DNA of 64,000 bases from Inia geoffrensis (GCA_036417435.1 CM070905.1:63133092-63197091), one strand, 5' to 3'; shown: positions 12,241 through 26,707, numbered from the stretch's first letter. The notes: generated by a model not told the origin, from the letters alone. Numbers and translations are program-made.

Positions 12241-13810
12241 TATGCAACATATATTCAACCTAGGAAATCATAAAGCTGCCAAAATGAAGTTGTAATCACA
12301 GAACAAGGCCGTTTTGTTGATTAGTTATTCACTGATGAGAGATATTGCTTAAGCATCAGGTTATCTAAAATTTTTGTTTGGCTTAAGTACTCATACAGTT
12401 GATGAAATAAATACATGATTTTCAAAGTAATCTTGAGATAATTTATATTGAACAGTAATAGATCAACAGTAAATGTGTGGTTTGGTAGAAATTAAAAGGC
12501 ATCTTATTGCTCTTTTGTAAAAAGAGGTACACAGACATCTGGAGGCACCTCTAGTTGGAGATGTACATGTAAAAGAGTGAAATGTTTGTATAAAATCTCA
12601 TAAGGCCAGGAGCATAGTTGAAGTGGCAGTGAAGTTTATTTTTCCCAAGTGGTGCCTTTCAACAATATTTTAAAAGATAACATATTGACATTATGATTGT
12701 AAGCCTGCAATGAAAAGATGTAAGAGAAAGCAGTGCGAAAGCATGGTCCTGAGGTATATAAAGGAGGAGCTAGATCAAGATCATTGCAACTTCTTATATG
12801 CTTACACTCCCACCCGTCAATAGTAGTCTTTTCTCCCCAGCTCCACACACAGGTCCTGCCCCAGACATGCTCCCTTCATGCTAGATCCTAGCTCTGTCTT
12901 TGTTTACGGTTGAAGAAAATGACCCTTCTCTTTGCACCTATATTTGAAAGTTCTCAAAAGAAACATATGCTTTAAAATGCATATACCTAATCATGTTGAG
13001 TCTTTATGATTCTCATTGTTTCTAAAACAGGAAAATTACATAAATTGTGGAAATGGTATCACTGGACTAGTGGGTCAACTCCTTTGGAGTGGGCGGGCAT
13101 TGGCCACTTTTGCCTTGGAAAATTATATTGTTAGGAAGTATCTTTGGTGTTTTCACTGTTATAGGAAAAATTACCCTTTGTAGAAAAGAAGGTTCACGAT
13201 GCTTTGCCTTTTTGGAATTTAATCAATTAGAAATTGTCAGATTTTTCTTTTGGTCTCATTTTATGCCATAGTCTTTGCCACCTCTGTTATCATTTGATAT
13301 ACTGATGTGGAAGCATCTTTAGGTGACTTTTAAAAAGAAACTCTTTTTTTATGTTTGTAAAATCAATGGTACAGGGTGTTCTCAGAGTAAGGTTTTTTTT
13401 AAAAAATGGTATTGTTTATTCAGTAAGGCTCAAAATCGATTTCAATTTTATGTGTACGTTTATGTGTTGCAAAAATGAAAATGCTTAAGATGTAAGCAAT
13501 ATAATAGCATGAGAAAGCCAAGGATTTCTGATTGCATCTGGGAGTAGATGTGTTAAGCTTGCTGCTGTTCTTTGTCATCTTACATCATCTCTTTACCGCT
13601 ACTGAAACTTGCTTTAAGAAGTTCCTTTGTAGTGAATTCAAAAATCAAGAGGCTTCTTTTCAAGTGTTTATACTTTTTTTTTAACTTGTTACTTTTGTAT
13701 TCCTTACAGATGTGAGCAAACTCATTAATTCGCAACTTTTTCATGCTCCTGCTTAGCCAATAAATCATCAAGTTGAGTTAATCCTACCTCTAAAATATCT
13801 GTTATATTCA
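12241..13810. other. Intronic stretch without recognised features
   Basis: AT-rich sequence with scattered short open frames on both strands. No gene, RNA or clear repeat was identified. Confidence 0.45.
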
Positions 13811-13837
13811 TTTTTTCTTTTTCTTTTTCTTTTTCTC
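13811..13837. repeat. (TTTTTC)n tract
   Basis: Four or so copies of a T5C unit in tandem. Confidence 0.85.
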
Positions 13838-14236
13838 TGCCACTGCCTTGGTTCAAGCTCATTTACTTTCTCAGATGAAGTATTGCAATTTGTTATTTAA
13901 TTATTCCCTCAAGTTCTCTCCCTACCAATCCACCTTTCAATGTCCAATCGGTGATTTTTCTACAGCCAGGATGACCTACTTAAAAGCAAAACATGCTGAA
14001 ATTTAGGGATTCCCCATTATATATAATAATAATTTTAAATGCGTTCACAAATTGACCCTAGAACCTTCACAATTTGACCCTAGCCTACCTTCTTCAGGTT
14101 CTACTGACTTCTTGCAACCTCTTCTCTTTATCCTCCCAGTCAATTCTTCCTAATGTTCAGAGGTAAGGAACAATTTTCCATTCTTACGTTTGACATGTTC
14201 CTTCTCAACTTTTTACTTTTACATAGTATGTTCCTT

Positions 14237-14426
14237 TTTTTTTTTTTTTTCGGTACACGGGCCTCTCACCGTTGTGGCCTCTCCCGTTGCGGAGCACAGG
14301 CTCAGCGGCCATGGCTCATGGGCCCAGCCCCTCCGCGGCATGTGGGATATTCCCAGACCAGGGCACGAGCCCGCATCCCCTGCATCGGCAGGCCGACTCT
14401 CAACCACTGCGCCACCAGGGAAGCCC
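14237..14426 (-). mobile_element. CHR-2-type cetacean SINE
   Basis: Reverse-strand copy: T run at the left, GGCCTCTCACCGTTGTGGCC, then the tRNA-derived head at the right, ending in CCAGGGAAGCCC. It is flanked by the perfect 12-bp duplication AGTATGTTCCTT at 14225-14236 and 14427-14438, so the insertion is recent. It lies inside the NXPH1 intron about 2.3 kb before the last exon. Confidence 0.95.
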
Positions 14427-14438
14427 AGTATGTTCCTT

Positions 14439-15280
14439 CTACTTAGGAGAACTTCTCTGGCCTATTCACTATCTGTTGAAGTTCTGAACCTCTTTTTTAT
14501 CTGCCAGATCTGAGTATCATCTCCTCTGTTATATCTTCTCTACCTTTTAACTTTGACTATGACTCCAAGAATCTCGTACATAGTGTTGGTTACATCACAC
14601 TGCTATTTGCTTAACTGATTTCACTATTAGATTTTGAACATCTTGAGGGCAAGAACCATGTCTCATTTACCTTTGTATTACTATTATTTTACTGAATATT
14701 AGCAGAATCTCACTATATAGTTATTGAATTAATAAGACAAAATGAATCAGTGTTGTGTATACTGAACAGATCTGGGGACTTTCCTAAGGACGCTCCCTGA
14801 TTTTTCATGACTGATATTCTCTTTTAGACATTGCCCTGAAAGGGAAGGGAAGAGAGAATAAGAATATTGAAGGCAGTGTTGATGACTACAACCTGCTTTG
14901 ATTCTGTACCCAAACTGAGATATTCCAGAGAGGTTTCTTGACTGTCTGCACCACTGGAAGCTGTTCACATCACACCATTGAAGGCTAATAAATTCATTGC
15001 ATTTGATAGTTGAACAGTTTAATAGATGAACTTATGCTCATGTCTTATTAACCTGAGTTTTACTATCTACTCAACTTGTTATGTTTTTAGATTGTCACAG
15101 CAGCACTTTCAAAAGTATATATATTTTTAAATTGTTTGCTTTAGGTTTTTGGTTATATAAAAGGGAGATTTTCTTATAAAGATACCCTTTGCTCTCAAAT
15201 CCTACTGTAAGTTATTCATTTACATAAAATATTACCCAGTGGAATTCAGAGATAAAATGTTTGAGGATGATAATAGTTAG
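14439..15280. other. Intronic stretch without recognised features
   Basis: No gene, RNA gene or clear repeat was identified. Confidence 0.4.
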
Positions 15281-15535
15281 AATACTAATGTTGAACACTC
15301 ATCATGTCCAGGTGACTGTCCATTAGTGCTTTAAATGGAGTGTCCTATTTAATTCTCAAAACAGCCATGTGAGGGAAAGCAGCATCATTCTCCTACTCTG
15401 TAGAAGAGAAAAACAGAAGTGTAAACAAGTTAAGCAACTTGCCCACACTATACAGCTGTGAAGGATCACAGCCTGGATTGGAATTCCGGGTGTCAGACTC
15501 CAGAGTCATAATCACTATAGCTGTGGAGAGTATAA
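15281..15535 (+). repeat. MIR relic
   Basis: Well-preserved order: ATTTAATTCTCAAAACAGCC, ATGTGAGGG, TAGAAGAGAAAAACAGAAGT, GCAACTTGCCCACACTATAC, then CTGGATTGGAATTCC. Confidence 0.8.
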
Positions 15536-17457
<1,922 letters not shown>

Positions 17458-18655
17458 GGATGAATGTAGGGGTGAGACTGAAGCCTGAGGAATTCAAGGT
17501 CACATGACAGGGCTGTTACCTCAAGAAGAAGGTCCCATCTGTTGCCTGGAATGTGTCTACACTGCTGCTCTCGTCAACTGGCTGCAAATACGCTCGTGGA
17601 AAACAATCTGATGTAATTTCTGCCCAGTCAGCTTCATCTCTCAGTATAGTTGTAAATCACCACAGATTCTAAAGCCACACTTGAAGACATGCTCTCACAC
17701 ATAGATGTACACAGACACACTCTCATATACATTTCAGCTGGCGTCCGTCATGATTCTTGTCAAGAGGGCTTTCGTTGTCTGACGCATAATGGTTCAGGAT
17801 AAACGATCATCAAGCAAAAGGATTAACTAGACAGTGAATGGTTTTTAGCACTTGCTGTTATGGAAATCTCCTTTGAAGTCTTGAGTACATGCTAATCAAT
17901 AATCCCCACTCATGCATTTCTACTGCTTGGAGTAGCTGTACTGGTAAATACTACTGTAGGAGTATATGCTTGTTAAAATGGAAAAAAAACATGTGTCTTT
18001 AGAGCTCAGTATTCTTTATTTTATGAACACAACAAGTGTAGTAACTTTTTCCAGCATTCAGTAGGCACATTCAAGGTGATACAAGATGGCTCTTTTTTCT
18101 ATGGAGGGAGCCTGTTCTCAGTAAAGATGAGCAAACATTTGGAATTTATATGTGGGCAGACACTGGATTACAGCTTTCACCACCAATCATTGGACTTTTG
18201 CAAAGTCGAGACCAGCTAAGGTTGCTTAAAATAAGTTCTGATCATTATATAAGAAGGGAAATGCCTGACAGACACCATGTAAGTTATGTGTCTGTCTTAT
18301 CTTTACTACACATATTGTAACAAATTCAATATCCTAGTCTTCATTTGTATGAATGGTTTGTATTGTACATAGTTTAACCAAGTGTTATTTGAGCTGCTTA
18401 TTAATATTAACTATGTACTTGTCTCTCTGCTTGTTATTGGTTAAAAAAGAAAAAAAAAGGATATGAGGAATCCATTCTATCAATGTAGCTGTGAACCCCA
18501 TTAAAAAGACAAACTTAATGTACAAAGCATTTATTCAGCTCAAGTATTGTTGAAAGCTATACATATACAACATTACAGTCTGTCTGTATTTAGATATTTT
18601 ATTTCTGGACAAATGAAATGTACATAAAAATAAAATGCTTAAATTTGAGTTTCAA
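17458..18655 (+). other. NXPH1: NXPH1 3' UTR
   Basis: Unique, repeat-free sequence runs from the stop codon to just beyond a polyadenylation signal. It becomes AT-rich towards its end and contains no interspersed repeat that I recognise, in contrast to the flanks. The end near 18655 is inferred from the usual 15-25 nt spacing after AATAAA and is approximate; alternative sites further on cannot be excluded. Confidence 0.8.
18629..18634 (+). promoter_or_regulatory. NXPH1: Polyadenylation signal AATAAA of NXPH1
   Basis: A canonical AATAAA lies about 1.17 kb after the stop codon and is followed within 40 nt by T/GT-rich sequence, as expected for a cleavage site with a downstream element. It is the best candidate for the transcript end. 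Confidence 0.75.
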
Positions 18656-18942
18656 TATGTACTTGTGTAAGATGGTGATTTAAATGGTTCTGACAAGAAG
18701 AATGTGTTGGAATACAGTCACAGTTTTGCATCTCATGTCTCTAAATTTGTACAGAACTATCTAAATTGCTATTAGTTGCCCAGTCAAAACAACTTAGGAA
18801 TTTAAGTCTCAAAACTGGGAAACAGTTGTGGCATTCATTATTACATACATTTTTGGTTTGCTGTCATGCTAGTTGTCCAAGAATACCAAAAATCAATGAA
18901 CATAAGGAGATGATTGAGGTCTCCTAAATTAATTATAGCTAG

Positions 18943-18959
18943 TTGTTGTTGTTGTTGTT
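18943..18959. repeat. (TTG)n microsatellite
   Basis: Short pure TTG tract about 80 bp before the following SINE. Confidence 0.8.
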
Positions 18960-19031
18960 TTCTTGTACAGCGTCTTTATTTAGGATATTGAGAAGGTAAT
19001 TTTTTTTTTTTTTCCTTAAAAGAAAGCCAAG

Positions 19032-19236
19032 GGCTTCCCTGGTGGCGCAGTGGTTGAGAGTCCGCCTGCCCATGCAGGGGACACGGCTTCGTGCCCCGGT
19101 CAGGGAAGATCCCACATGCCGTGGAGCGGCTGGGCCGGTGAGCCATGGCCGCTGAGCCTGCGCGTCCGGAGCCTGTGCTCCGCAACGGGAGAGGCCACAG
19201 CCGTGAGAGGCCTGCATACAGCAAAAAAAAAAAAAA
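19032..19236 (+). mobile_element. CHR-2-type cetacean SINE
   Basis: Sense copy starting GGGCTTCCCTGGTGGCGCAG and ending GCATACAGC plus an A tail. The flank AAAAGAAAGCCAAG is repeated before (19018-19031) and after the tail (to 19247). The first G can belong to either the element or the duplication. Confidence 0.95.
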
Positions 19237-19247
19237 AGAAAGCCAAG

Positions 19248-22200
19248 ATGTCTGAAGATTGTGGCTGACTTTCCCTGATTCTACTGTATTGACTCAACTG
19301 AGAAAATTACAATTACAGTGAAGGGCTTCTATGCTCAATTTACATATAGCAAAAGGGATCGATTTATCTATATAGCATTATTTTGGGGCACTAAGCTTTA
19401 CTTTTTAAAACTAATTACCATACACAATCCCAGCAAAATAAACAGAAGAAGAAATATGTAAAGTAATAACCCATACTTAAGGTCACAAATTGGGGATTGG
19501 GATATGAAAAGTCTCAAAGGTTAAACAAAGAGGTCAAATTAAGAACATTCACCCATTCTCATTTTCCCATCATGCTGCATAGGGGTAAGTATGTTTTCAT
19601 ACAGAAAATAATAGAAGTTCTACAGGGAACCCAATACCACAGAGTTCTAAAGTGAGAACTCAATGACTGATTTGACTGAAGAGAGCCTTCAATTGCCAAT
19701 TAAAGACACATCATTCTGTTAAATGTCCATCTCTCAAAATCCTCCAACATAGCTAGACAACCATTTATATCAATGTATTAATTAATTTGCTGTGGAATTT
19801 AGAAGCTGATGTTAGAACAGACTTCTCTGGCACAATTGGCAGGAAGAGCTTCATGAGTCCCAGCTGCAGAACATATTTTCCACAGATTAAACCTTGTTAT
19901 TCTGGGGTTTATTTATCAAAGTGATCACTTAAGAGTTAGTTCTCTCTTAACAAAAAGAAGGATAAGTAAGAAGGCAAAAATCTTTTTTTTTTTTTTTTTT
20001 TTTGGATCATTTGATTAGTGGCCTGTGACTTTCATTATGTGGTGTAATCTGTCCTGTAATCCAGCATTCAAGATAAGATGAAAATATATTTCAGAAAAAA
20101 AAAAAATATGCTTCAGTCTTCACACATCTGCCCTACTCTCCAAAGTTCTCATGAATTATTGCTTTTACATTTTTAAAAACATATAGAATGCAGCTAACTA
20201 ACAATGCATTGAATTATTTTTCTGTAGTTTAGAAGAAAAAAGGAGAAAATTAGCAAATTCCTAATGAAGATTTCAATTTTTAAAAATTTAAACTTTTAAG
20301 ACTTTTTCTGGGCCGGTACTCACATATCCCTAACTCCTATATCATCAGCACCTCCATCTGTGATATAGAAAAGTCGTGATGATATAGAACTTTGATTCAA
20401 AAGATTATTTGTATCTAATATACTTCTGTTTTAGACAAGGAAGAGGATGAAGAAAGATGATGAGTAAGAAAATTCAAAGGTTCACATTAAAAACTTTACT
20501 AGGTCAACTTGTTGCTTCAACAAACTGGTTAGTTAAGTTTTAGTTATGCTAGAAAATCATTTGTTATTTGGAAAAAATAAACTTAAAGGTGCCCTAAGGA
20601 AATTGCTTTTTCTAGAGTCTTAAATATTCTTTCACACCTTTGCTAAGATATAGAAAAAAAGTCAAGATGGAAATAGATAGCATCTGCTGCAAACATGGGT
20701 GTGTCATCATTTACTGTTATTTTCAGAAACATTTTAGTAAAATTGAAATTATTATAAAGAAATGATTATTGCAGCTTCTCGCCTCATGGAAGAAAAATGA
20801 TACAAGTTACTGGTTTATCTATTTATGATAAAAACAATGAATTGTCATGGTATGGTTTCAATTGGGCATTTTGGGGTCCATGACTCCTGTGAGAATTTCT
20901 CTGCATGAGTAGAAGGGGCATAACTATTAATAGTACAGTACTAAAGTTCTGGAAGTGATTATTCTGGAAGTAATTGAAATACTTGTTAAATTTAAAACTG
21001 TGGACAGGAATCTTCAGGTTCCTACATTTCAGCAATAAACTGTAAGCCATATTTTTGCACAGATAGATTAAAAAAATCATGAGAAGCCTGAGAAAGTGTT
21101 TGTCTTTTCCCTTTTCCCCACTGCTTTACATGTAAGAAGCAGCTTAACCAATATAAACAGCTCTTTGGAAAAACAATTTGCATCTCCACCATCAACTCTG
21201 AATGAGAAGTTTTAGCCTGAAGCAAATTCAAATGGCTGTGTTTATTAACTTTGGAAAGACTTGGTTAATGTACTAGTTTCAGACATTTATTGATATTTAT
21301 TAAATTATCAGTCTTTATTTTATATTTATTTTTTTCTTTATATTTTTATTCAAATAAAATGAAAATCAGTAGATCAAAAATTAAAAATTTAAACACATTA
21401 ATTTGCATAAAAATAATACTATTTACCTAGTTTGTAGGTGACAAAAATTGAGGACCTTAACAGTCAGAACTGAATCCTGAAAAACTGATTGCTAGGTCAG
21501 CTTTTCTCAGGAGTCCCATGCATATCAAAGAATGATTTCAGGGCTTGGGAGCATAAGGAAAACAGTACTTCTTAATTTAAAATTGTGGTGTATCATTGCT
21601 TTTTATATCCAGTACTATCAGAAATACATTTAAGTAACAAATTTACAGTTAGTTTTATTTTTACTAGGATGGCAAAGAACAGAAATCTCATGAGAGTTTT
21701 AGTTTCAATATGTTTGTGTGAACAAAGTCTAGAGAAATCACCTAAAATTAGGAGAATACTTGTGCCAAGTAGCTGGCCAAGTTTGATGTAAAGCAGTTTA
21801 ATACTTATAATTCTGCATTTAGAGGATTATGCCCTTTATTACTGCTGAATTGCAGGATGACTGTAAAGGCCCTAAAGGCGATGGATACAGAGACTTCCTT
21901 TCATTGGCTGTAGTGGCTGTTATGGTTGGAGGTGCCAAGTGTACATTCTCCCAAAATTAGACATACAGCCAAAGCTCTGTTCACATCAACCTTACCTGAC
22001 AGTTGCTGGATTTCTAATTCCTAATTCTGTGTAAGGCGCCTCAATAGACAACTGGAATTACTGATTTCTGATACTCAAATTCCTTGACCCAAACACATGA
22101 GTAAATTTGGCCATTGAGAGAGTGAATATTTAAAGAGATAATGCCAGAAAGTTGTTAGAGAGCCTCTATTGTCAAATAAGTATTAAATATATATGTATGT

Positions 22201-22349
22201 ATATGTAGTATACATATATATCTACCATTGTTTCTGTTACTGCCAAAATTCACTTTGCCAATTTTCTGAAATCCAGTTTTATTATTACAATTAATTTCTT
22301 TTCTGCATTTTATAAAAGTTTTCGGTAGAAGGCAAAAAAGAAATTAATT
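19248..22349. other. Intergenic stretch downstream of NXPH1
   Basis: About 3.1 kb with poly-T at 19983-20003 and AT-rich segments near 21290-21430 and 22187-22221. No supported gene, RNA gene or classified repeat. Short open frames (up to 90 codons) lack recognisable domains. Confidence 0.45.
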
Positions 22350-22425
22350 GTGTATAGTGTAAGATAGTAGTCTGGTTTTTATTCTTTTACATATGCTGTC
22401 CAGTTTTGCCAACACTATTGAAGTT
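22350..22425 (-). repeat. Old L1 ORF2 fragment
   Basis: On + the stretch TTCTTTTACATATGCTGTCC followed by AGTTTTGCCAACACTATTGA matches the antisense of an L1 ORF2 3' segment also present at 33370-33420 and 55160-55205. It abuts the retroviral remnant on its right. Confidence 0.6.
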
Positions 22426-23089
22426 TTTTCCTAAAGAGTTTTTATTTGTATGGTTTTAGAGCTATTTTTGGAGTCATTTTGTCTTTTAGAAGCTTCTCTG
22501 TATGATCAAAGACTGCATTCCATTGTCTCTGGGAGGTTTGAGATTCTCTCTTGCCAAGAATGTGCCTCAAGGTAGACTTATCCAAATTAAAGTTTCCAAG
22601 TGGCCACCACAATTCCAAATTATCCAAAAGTTCACCCATTTTCCAAAAAGGCACAAGATTCTGATCCATAGGGGGTATACATATAGAAAGCAGGAGTTTT
22701 CTGAGCGAGATGGAGAAAACGTTTTAGACCAGGTGGAACCCATCTTTGCATTTAGATTCCCTGAGAGTTCATAACTACAAAGGGACCTGTTTCTTAACAG
22801 CTGTTCCAAAACACCGGGACTCACGTTTTCCTCACTTTTGAACAGAATGGGGTGACTTACCAAGAAGCTTTAACAAACAAAATAGAGGTATGCACAATAA
22901 AGTGGGAAAGCTCAAAATGCAAAGGCAGCAGAGCCTGGGCCCAAGAGACAATTACCCTCAAATTCCAGGGTTGACAAGAAAGCAGTGAACTCAGTGGACT
23001 CTGTAGGTACCAGCATGAGTTTGCTCACTAGCCTCAGAGTCATACGGGGTCTTCTTTGGATCCCACTCTTAATGCCATGAACTGGTAAA
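22426..23089 (-). pseudogene. Endogenous retrovirus remnant: leader and start of a gag-like region
   Basis: Minus-strand sequence runs from the LTR at 23090-23518 through a leader of about 350 bp to an ATG at 22743-22741. That ATG encodes a Met-Gly start, the usual myristoylation context of gag matrix proteins. After about 40 codons the frame is lost; a second open stretch (22669-22442) in another frame continues with a tryptophan/proline-rich segment like the matrix region of class I (gammaretrovirus-like) elements, then ends at a stop. The rest of gag, pol, env and the other LTR are missing. It is defective: a frameshift, a stop and a large truncation. Assignment to class I is an inference from context and composition. 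Confidence 0.55.
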
Positions 23090-23518
23090 TGTTCAGAAAT
23101 AACAGAAGTAAGACCAATAAATCTCTGAAGTAGTAATTAATAAAAGTTTATTGTGCACACACCAAAAGGGCAGTTTGCAAACTGGCAGCACTGAAACCAG
23201 AACATGGAATGAGGCTCAGGAGTACCTTGTTATAAAGCAGCTTATGTAGTGAGAAGGCAGTGACTGTTTATTCTTAACAGTGACTCGTTATATTTGAATT
23301 CTCTTCAATGATAGGGCATTGGTTAGTGGTTACCTCATATCAATTTTGGGAAACGGTTTAAGTTTTGCCTATGATTTCCAGAGCCATAAGCATGAAATGA
23401 CTCAGGTCAAGTTAGTGTTGCAAAATAAGCTAAATTAAGGTTTGTTTGGATTACTTAAGAGGTTTTGCCTGCTCAGGGAATTTTCAAGCCTGTTCTCCAT
23501 TTGGGTTTGATTTTAACA
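23090..23518 (-). repeat. LTR of the endogenous retrovirus remnant
   Basis: The 429-bp segment begins TGTTCAG and ends TTTTAACA on +, giving the TG...CA ends and short inverted repeat (TGTT/AACA) of an LTR. Read on the minus strand it has AATAAA (complement of 23147-23152) preceded by CTGCCCTTTTGGTG-type sequence and followed by a T-rich stretch, fitting an R/U5 boundary. Adjacent minus-strand gag-like sequence on its left makes it the 5' LTR. The primer-binding site was not identified with confidence. Confidence 0.55.
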
Positions 23519-23532
23519 AGAAAAAAAAAAAA

Positions 23533-24135
23533 TGGCTCCTGCCTGCTTTAGTGAAGATGGTGCCCACCAGCCTCCATTGCCAGAGGGGATCCCAGCAAGC
23601 CCCTGCCCCTCAGTCCACCTGCTTTAAAATTAGCAAATAAGCTTCTTTCACACAAAGTATGGCGCTTTTCAAAGGGCCGCTTCTGTGCTGGGCAATGTGT
23701 CAGGTGAGTCTGTGTGCGGACCCTTTAAGAGCCGTTCTTCCGTGGCCGCAGCCCGTGGGTCTCGCGAGTGCTCATGGGCATGCGATCCCTCGAGATTTTT
23801 CCAAGCAAGGCCTTTTAAGGGCTTGTCTCTCAGGTGCAGGTCTTAATAGTTAGCTTACCCGCCGTGGAGTAGGACTCCTCCGGTCCTCAGGGAGAAGCTT
23901 CGGGTTCTGAGCTCGCTCAGATTGTGCGTCACCGTGGAAAGACTGTGTCTCAGTCTTCTACCTGCGTTGATGTGGTTTCCCTCTGTCTGCTCGCCCGACG
24001 TGCAGCAGCGGCTCGACGACTTTTGGGTTTTTTTCTCAGAGAAAATTGTTCCCTATGTAGCTGTCGACTGAGTTTGTCCGTGGGAGGAGCCGAGTTCAGT
24101 ATCTGTGTTGCCGTATGAGCCGCAGTGCCTCATGA
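23533..24135 (-). repeat. CpG-rich segment resembling an old L1 5' UTR
   Basis: Distinct from the AT-rich surroundings: many CpGs (for example CTCGCGAG, GCTCGCCCGACG, CGGCTCGACGAC). The series GAGGGGATCCCAGCAAGCCC, CTTTAAAATTAGCAAATAAG, CCTTTAAGAGCCGTTCTTCC, CAGGGAGAAGCTTCGGGTTC and CCCTATGTAGCTGTCGACTG agrees with my memory of a mammalian L1 5' UTR read backwards. An LTR origin is the alternative. Short open frames here are not supported as genes. Confidence 0.45.
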
Positions 24136-24204
24136 ACTTTTTACGTGAGGTAAGCAGTTATTCTCTCTTAACTTTCTTCACCCAAAAGAGAAAGGAGTGC
24201 AAGT

Positions 24205-24440
24205 TTCTGATAATGGCTAATAGTTGTTGAACACGTAAGGATGAGCCCTTGACTGTGCCAGGCCATTTCCGTGTGTCCCCTCACTTAAGTCGAGGTTATA
24301 GAGACTCTTCCGAGGCCCCCCTTGCCGTGCAAAGTCTGACGCTTGGAGACATGGAGTAACTTCGCCCAAAGTAGTACAACTCGTGATACATCCAGGAGTC
24401 AAATCCCATCTTCAGGACCCCAGAGTCTGACTTTGAAACT
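24205..24440 (+). repeat. MIR relic
   Basis: The order TAATAGTTGTTGAACACGTA, TGTGCCAGGCC, CCTCACTTAAG, ATGGAGTAACTTCGCCCAAA, TCCAGGAGTCAAATCCCATC is that of a MIR. Confidence 0.7.
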
Positions 24441-24681
24441 GCTACTTTTCTCTGTTACTCTGTGAAAAAACGTATATGCAAAATTAGCACATCTAATATG
24501 AACATATAGTATAAGTATATAAAGAAGAGATGAAAAATTCCTTGAATCCATTTGTTTTTCTTGAGTGGCTTGCTGTTTCTCTTACTTGTCCAGGACCCTC
24601 AGAGTCCCGTGTGGCCCGGTCAGTTGCCTCTGCGGTGGATGGGCTGCCTAGGCCAGCCAACCCGTTGTGGTCCCCCAAACC

Positions 24682-24702
24682 TGTGTGTGTGTGTGTGTGT
24701 GT
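24682..24702. repeat. (TG)n microsatellite
   Basis: Pure dinucleotide repeat of about ten units. Confidence 0.9.
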
Positions 24703-25705
24703 CAATGTCACCGTCACCCAGTCCCTGCGTCGGAATCTCCTTTCAGGGAAATCTTCCTGTATGTTTAGGAAATTTCAGACCATGATTTCCATTTTTCCTC
24801 AAAAATGAGTCAAGTAATTTTAGTATGGTTTTCAGTCAACTTTTTGTATCATTTCATAATGTGTCTTTTTGCCCTTCCGCTCTAAGCTTTAAAGTCTTTT
24901 TCTCTCAGAGGGAAAACAAAAACACATTTTATTTTCTATGTAAAGCTTAGTGGATGGGGAGATTCGGAAGGATTTGCTCAATCTTCTTTTCTGACATACC
25001 TTGTTTTTCTTTTGCTGCCTCTTATTCTTGAAACAAACACACCAAAGAAAGTGTAACACATTTCTTGCTTTAATTCCTCAAGTCTTTTGAAAGCCCAGCT
25101 CTAAACACAAAAACAGGGATTTAGAATACTCAATACCCTGGCCCTCTGCCTGTAACAGTGATATGTGTTCCTCTTTTTTCTCTTACTCATGTTTTGCTCA
25201 TGTTCAAAATTAGCACACTTTGAGAGAACCCGTAAGTGTGAAGGCAAGTTATACTCCATTGGTTTAACTGTCCTCCTGAAATTCTATTATGTCATAAATA
25301 ACTTATGAGCCCTGTCTTCATTGTTAACGGAGCCTGAGCGCCACCTTTTCTTTTTCCCACAGATTTTAGGGAAAAATCAAATATATCATTAAAATAACAC
25401 TTGTGTTTCAATCTGTAATGTTTATAATATTTTACTCTACGTAAGTTATGAAAACTAAGGGATGAGTTGAGTTTACAAATATGGTTCTTCATTTTCTTGA
25501 GTTCACAGGTTTTTCCTTCCCTCCCTTTCTCCCTTCCTCCTTCCTTCCTTCCTTGGTATTTGCCAGCTATTTCTCATGCAGGGCCTTTTGAAGTAAAGCT
25601 CCCAACCCCTCCATACATGCATTTACTTCTTTGGACCACGTGGGCTCTCCTTGACATAGGCAACTACAGCTTTCTACACTCAGTACCCTGTTGCTCCTGC
25701 GAGGG

Positions 25706-25740
<35 letters not shown>

Positions 25741-26707
25741 CAGAGTTATTGGGTTTGACCAAGAAATGTGTTTGTTGCTTTCTTTTCGTTTAGCTTGAGT
25801 GCAGTGTATGAAAAGGGAGACCTTGGAGCATTAGAGCACAAATTCTGCTTTATATGTAATAGAAAAAGTTAAGATTATACGGAGCCAGTTCCTCCATACT
25901 CATTTCTCACACTCAGAATAGGTGCTCCTTGTTTACAGGGTGAAGAAAAGGAATTTACTCGTGGAAGGCAAGATTATAAATACCAGTATGATTCTGGGAA
26001 AGAGCCTCGTGCCCTCGGGCTTTGTTCTGAGAATAGAAATACTTTGGGATGGAATCTAGGAAAGCTGGAAATCTTGCAGCAGAGTTGAGGTCGCTGTGTG
26101 GAGTATCTAGGCCATTGGAAATGGGGTATAAAAAGTGTCATGAAAACAAAGTTTTCTTTTGTTATCTGAGAGTGGTGTAAACTTGAGAGAGCCCAGTATA
26201 CCCACAAGGCCTTGAGTTTGGGACAGGATTGGCAGGGGCAGTCTACCAGACCTGACTACTGGAGCCCAGATGGACGTGTGTCTCTGGGAGGCCTGTGTGG
26301 ACTGATGAGGAATGAGAATCAGGTGTCATCTCTTGCCAACACCACGTGAAAGTTTTTTGTAATTTTGGGAATAGGTTGGAGAGCCCCTAGATAGACTTAA
26401 ATTGGCTTCAGTTGGCTGAGATTTTAGTGTTCTCAATATGGTAGAATTTGAGCTTAAGATAAAAATTAAGTTGTAGAAAAGTAAAAATTACATCTATTCC
26501 ACAATTGATTATGTGACTTGAAATTAACATCTAGATATTTTCATTCATTTGATAGAAGGTGTTGATATCTGTTTTGTGGAAGGTGCAGCCCTAACACACT
26601 GATTCCAAAACAGACATGTTTTAATCTAGAGATACCTATACTGAAGGACAAAGTAATTTATTAAAATGCAGGAGGATTTTGTGACCTATATGATGATTTC
26701 CATCCAA
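24703..26707. other. Intergenic stretch, no gene seen
   Basis: Contains a CT-rich (CCTT)n tract at 25511-25554 and a 27-nt T run at 25706-25732. No coding exon, RNA gene or classified interspersed repeat was recognised. Confidence 0.45.

Noticed and set aside
23446..24118. Three open frames of 64 codons as a possible CpG-island gene
   Set aside because: They are short and in different frames, without splice sites or similarity; the segment fits a repeat-derived origin better.
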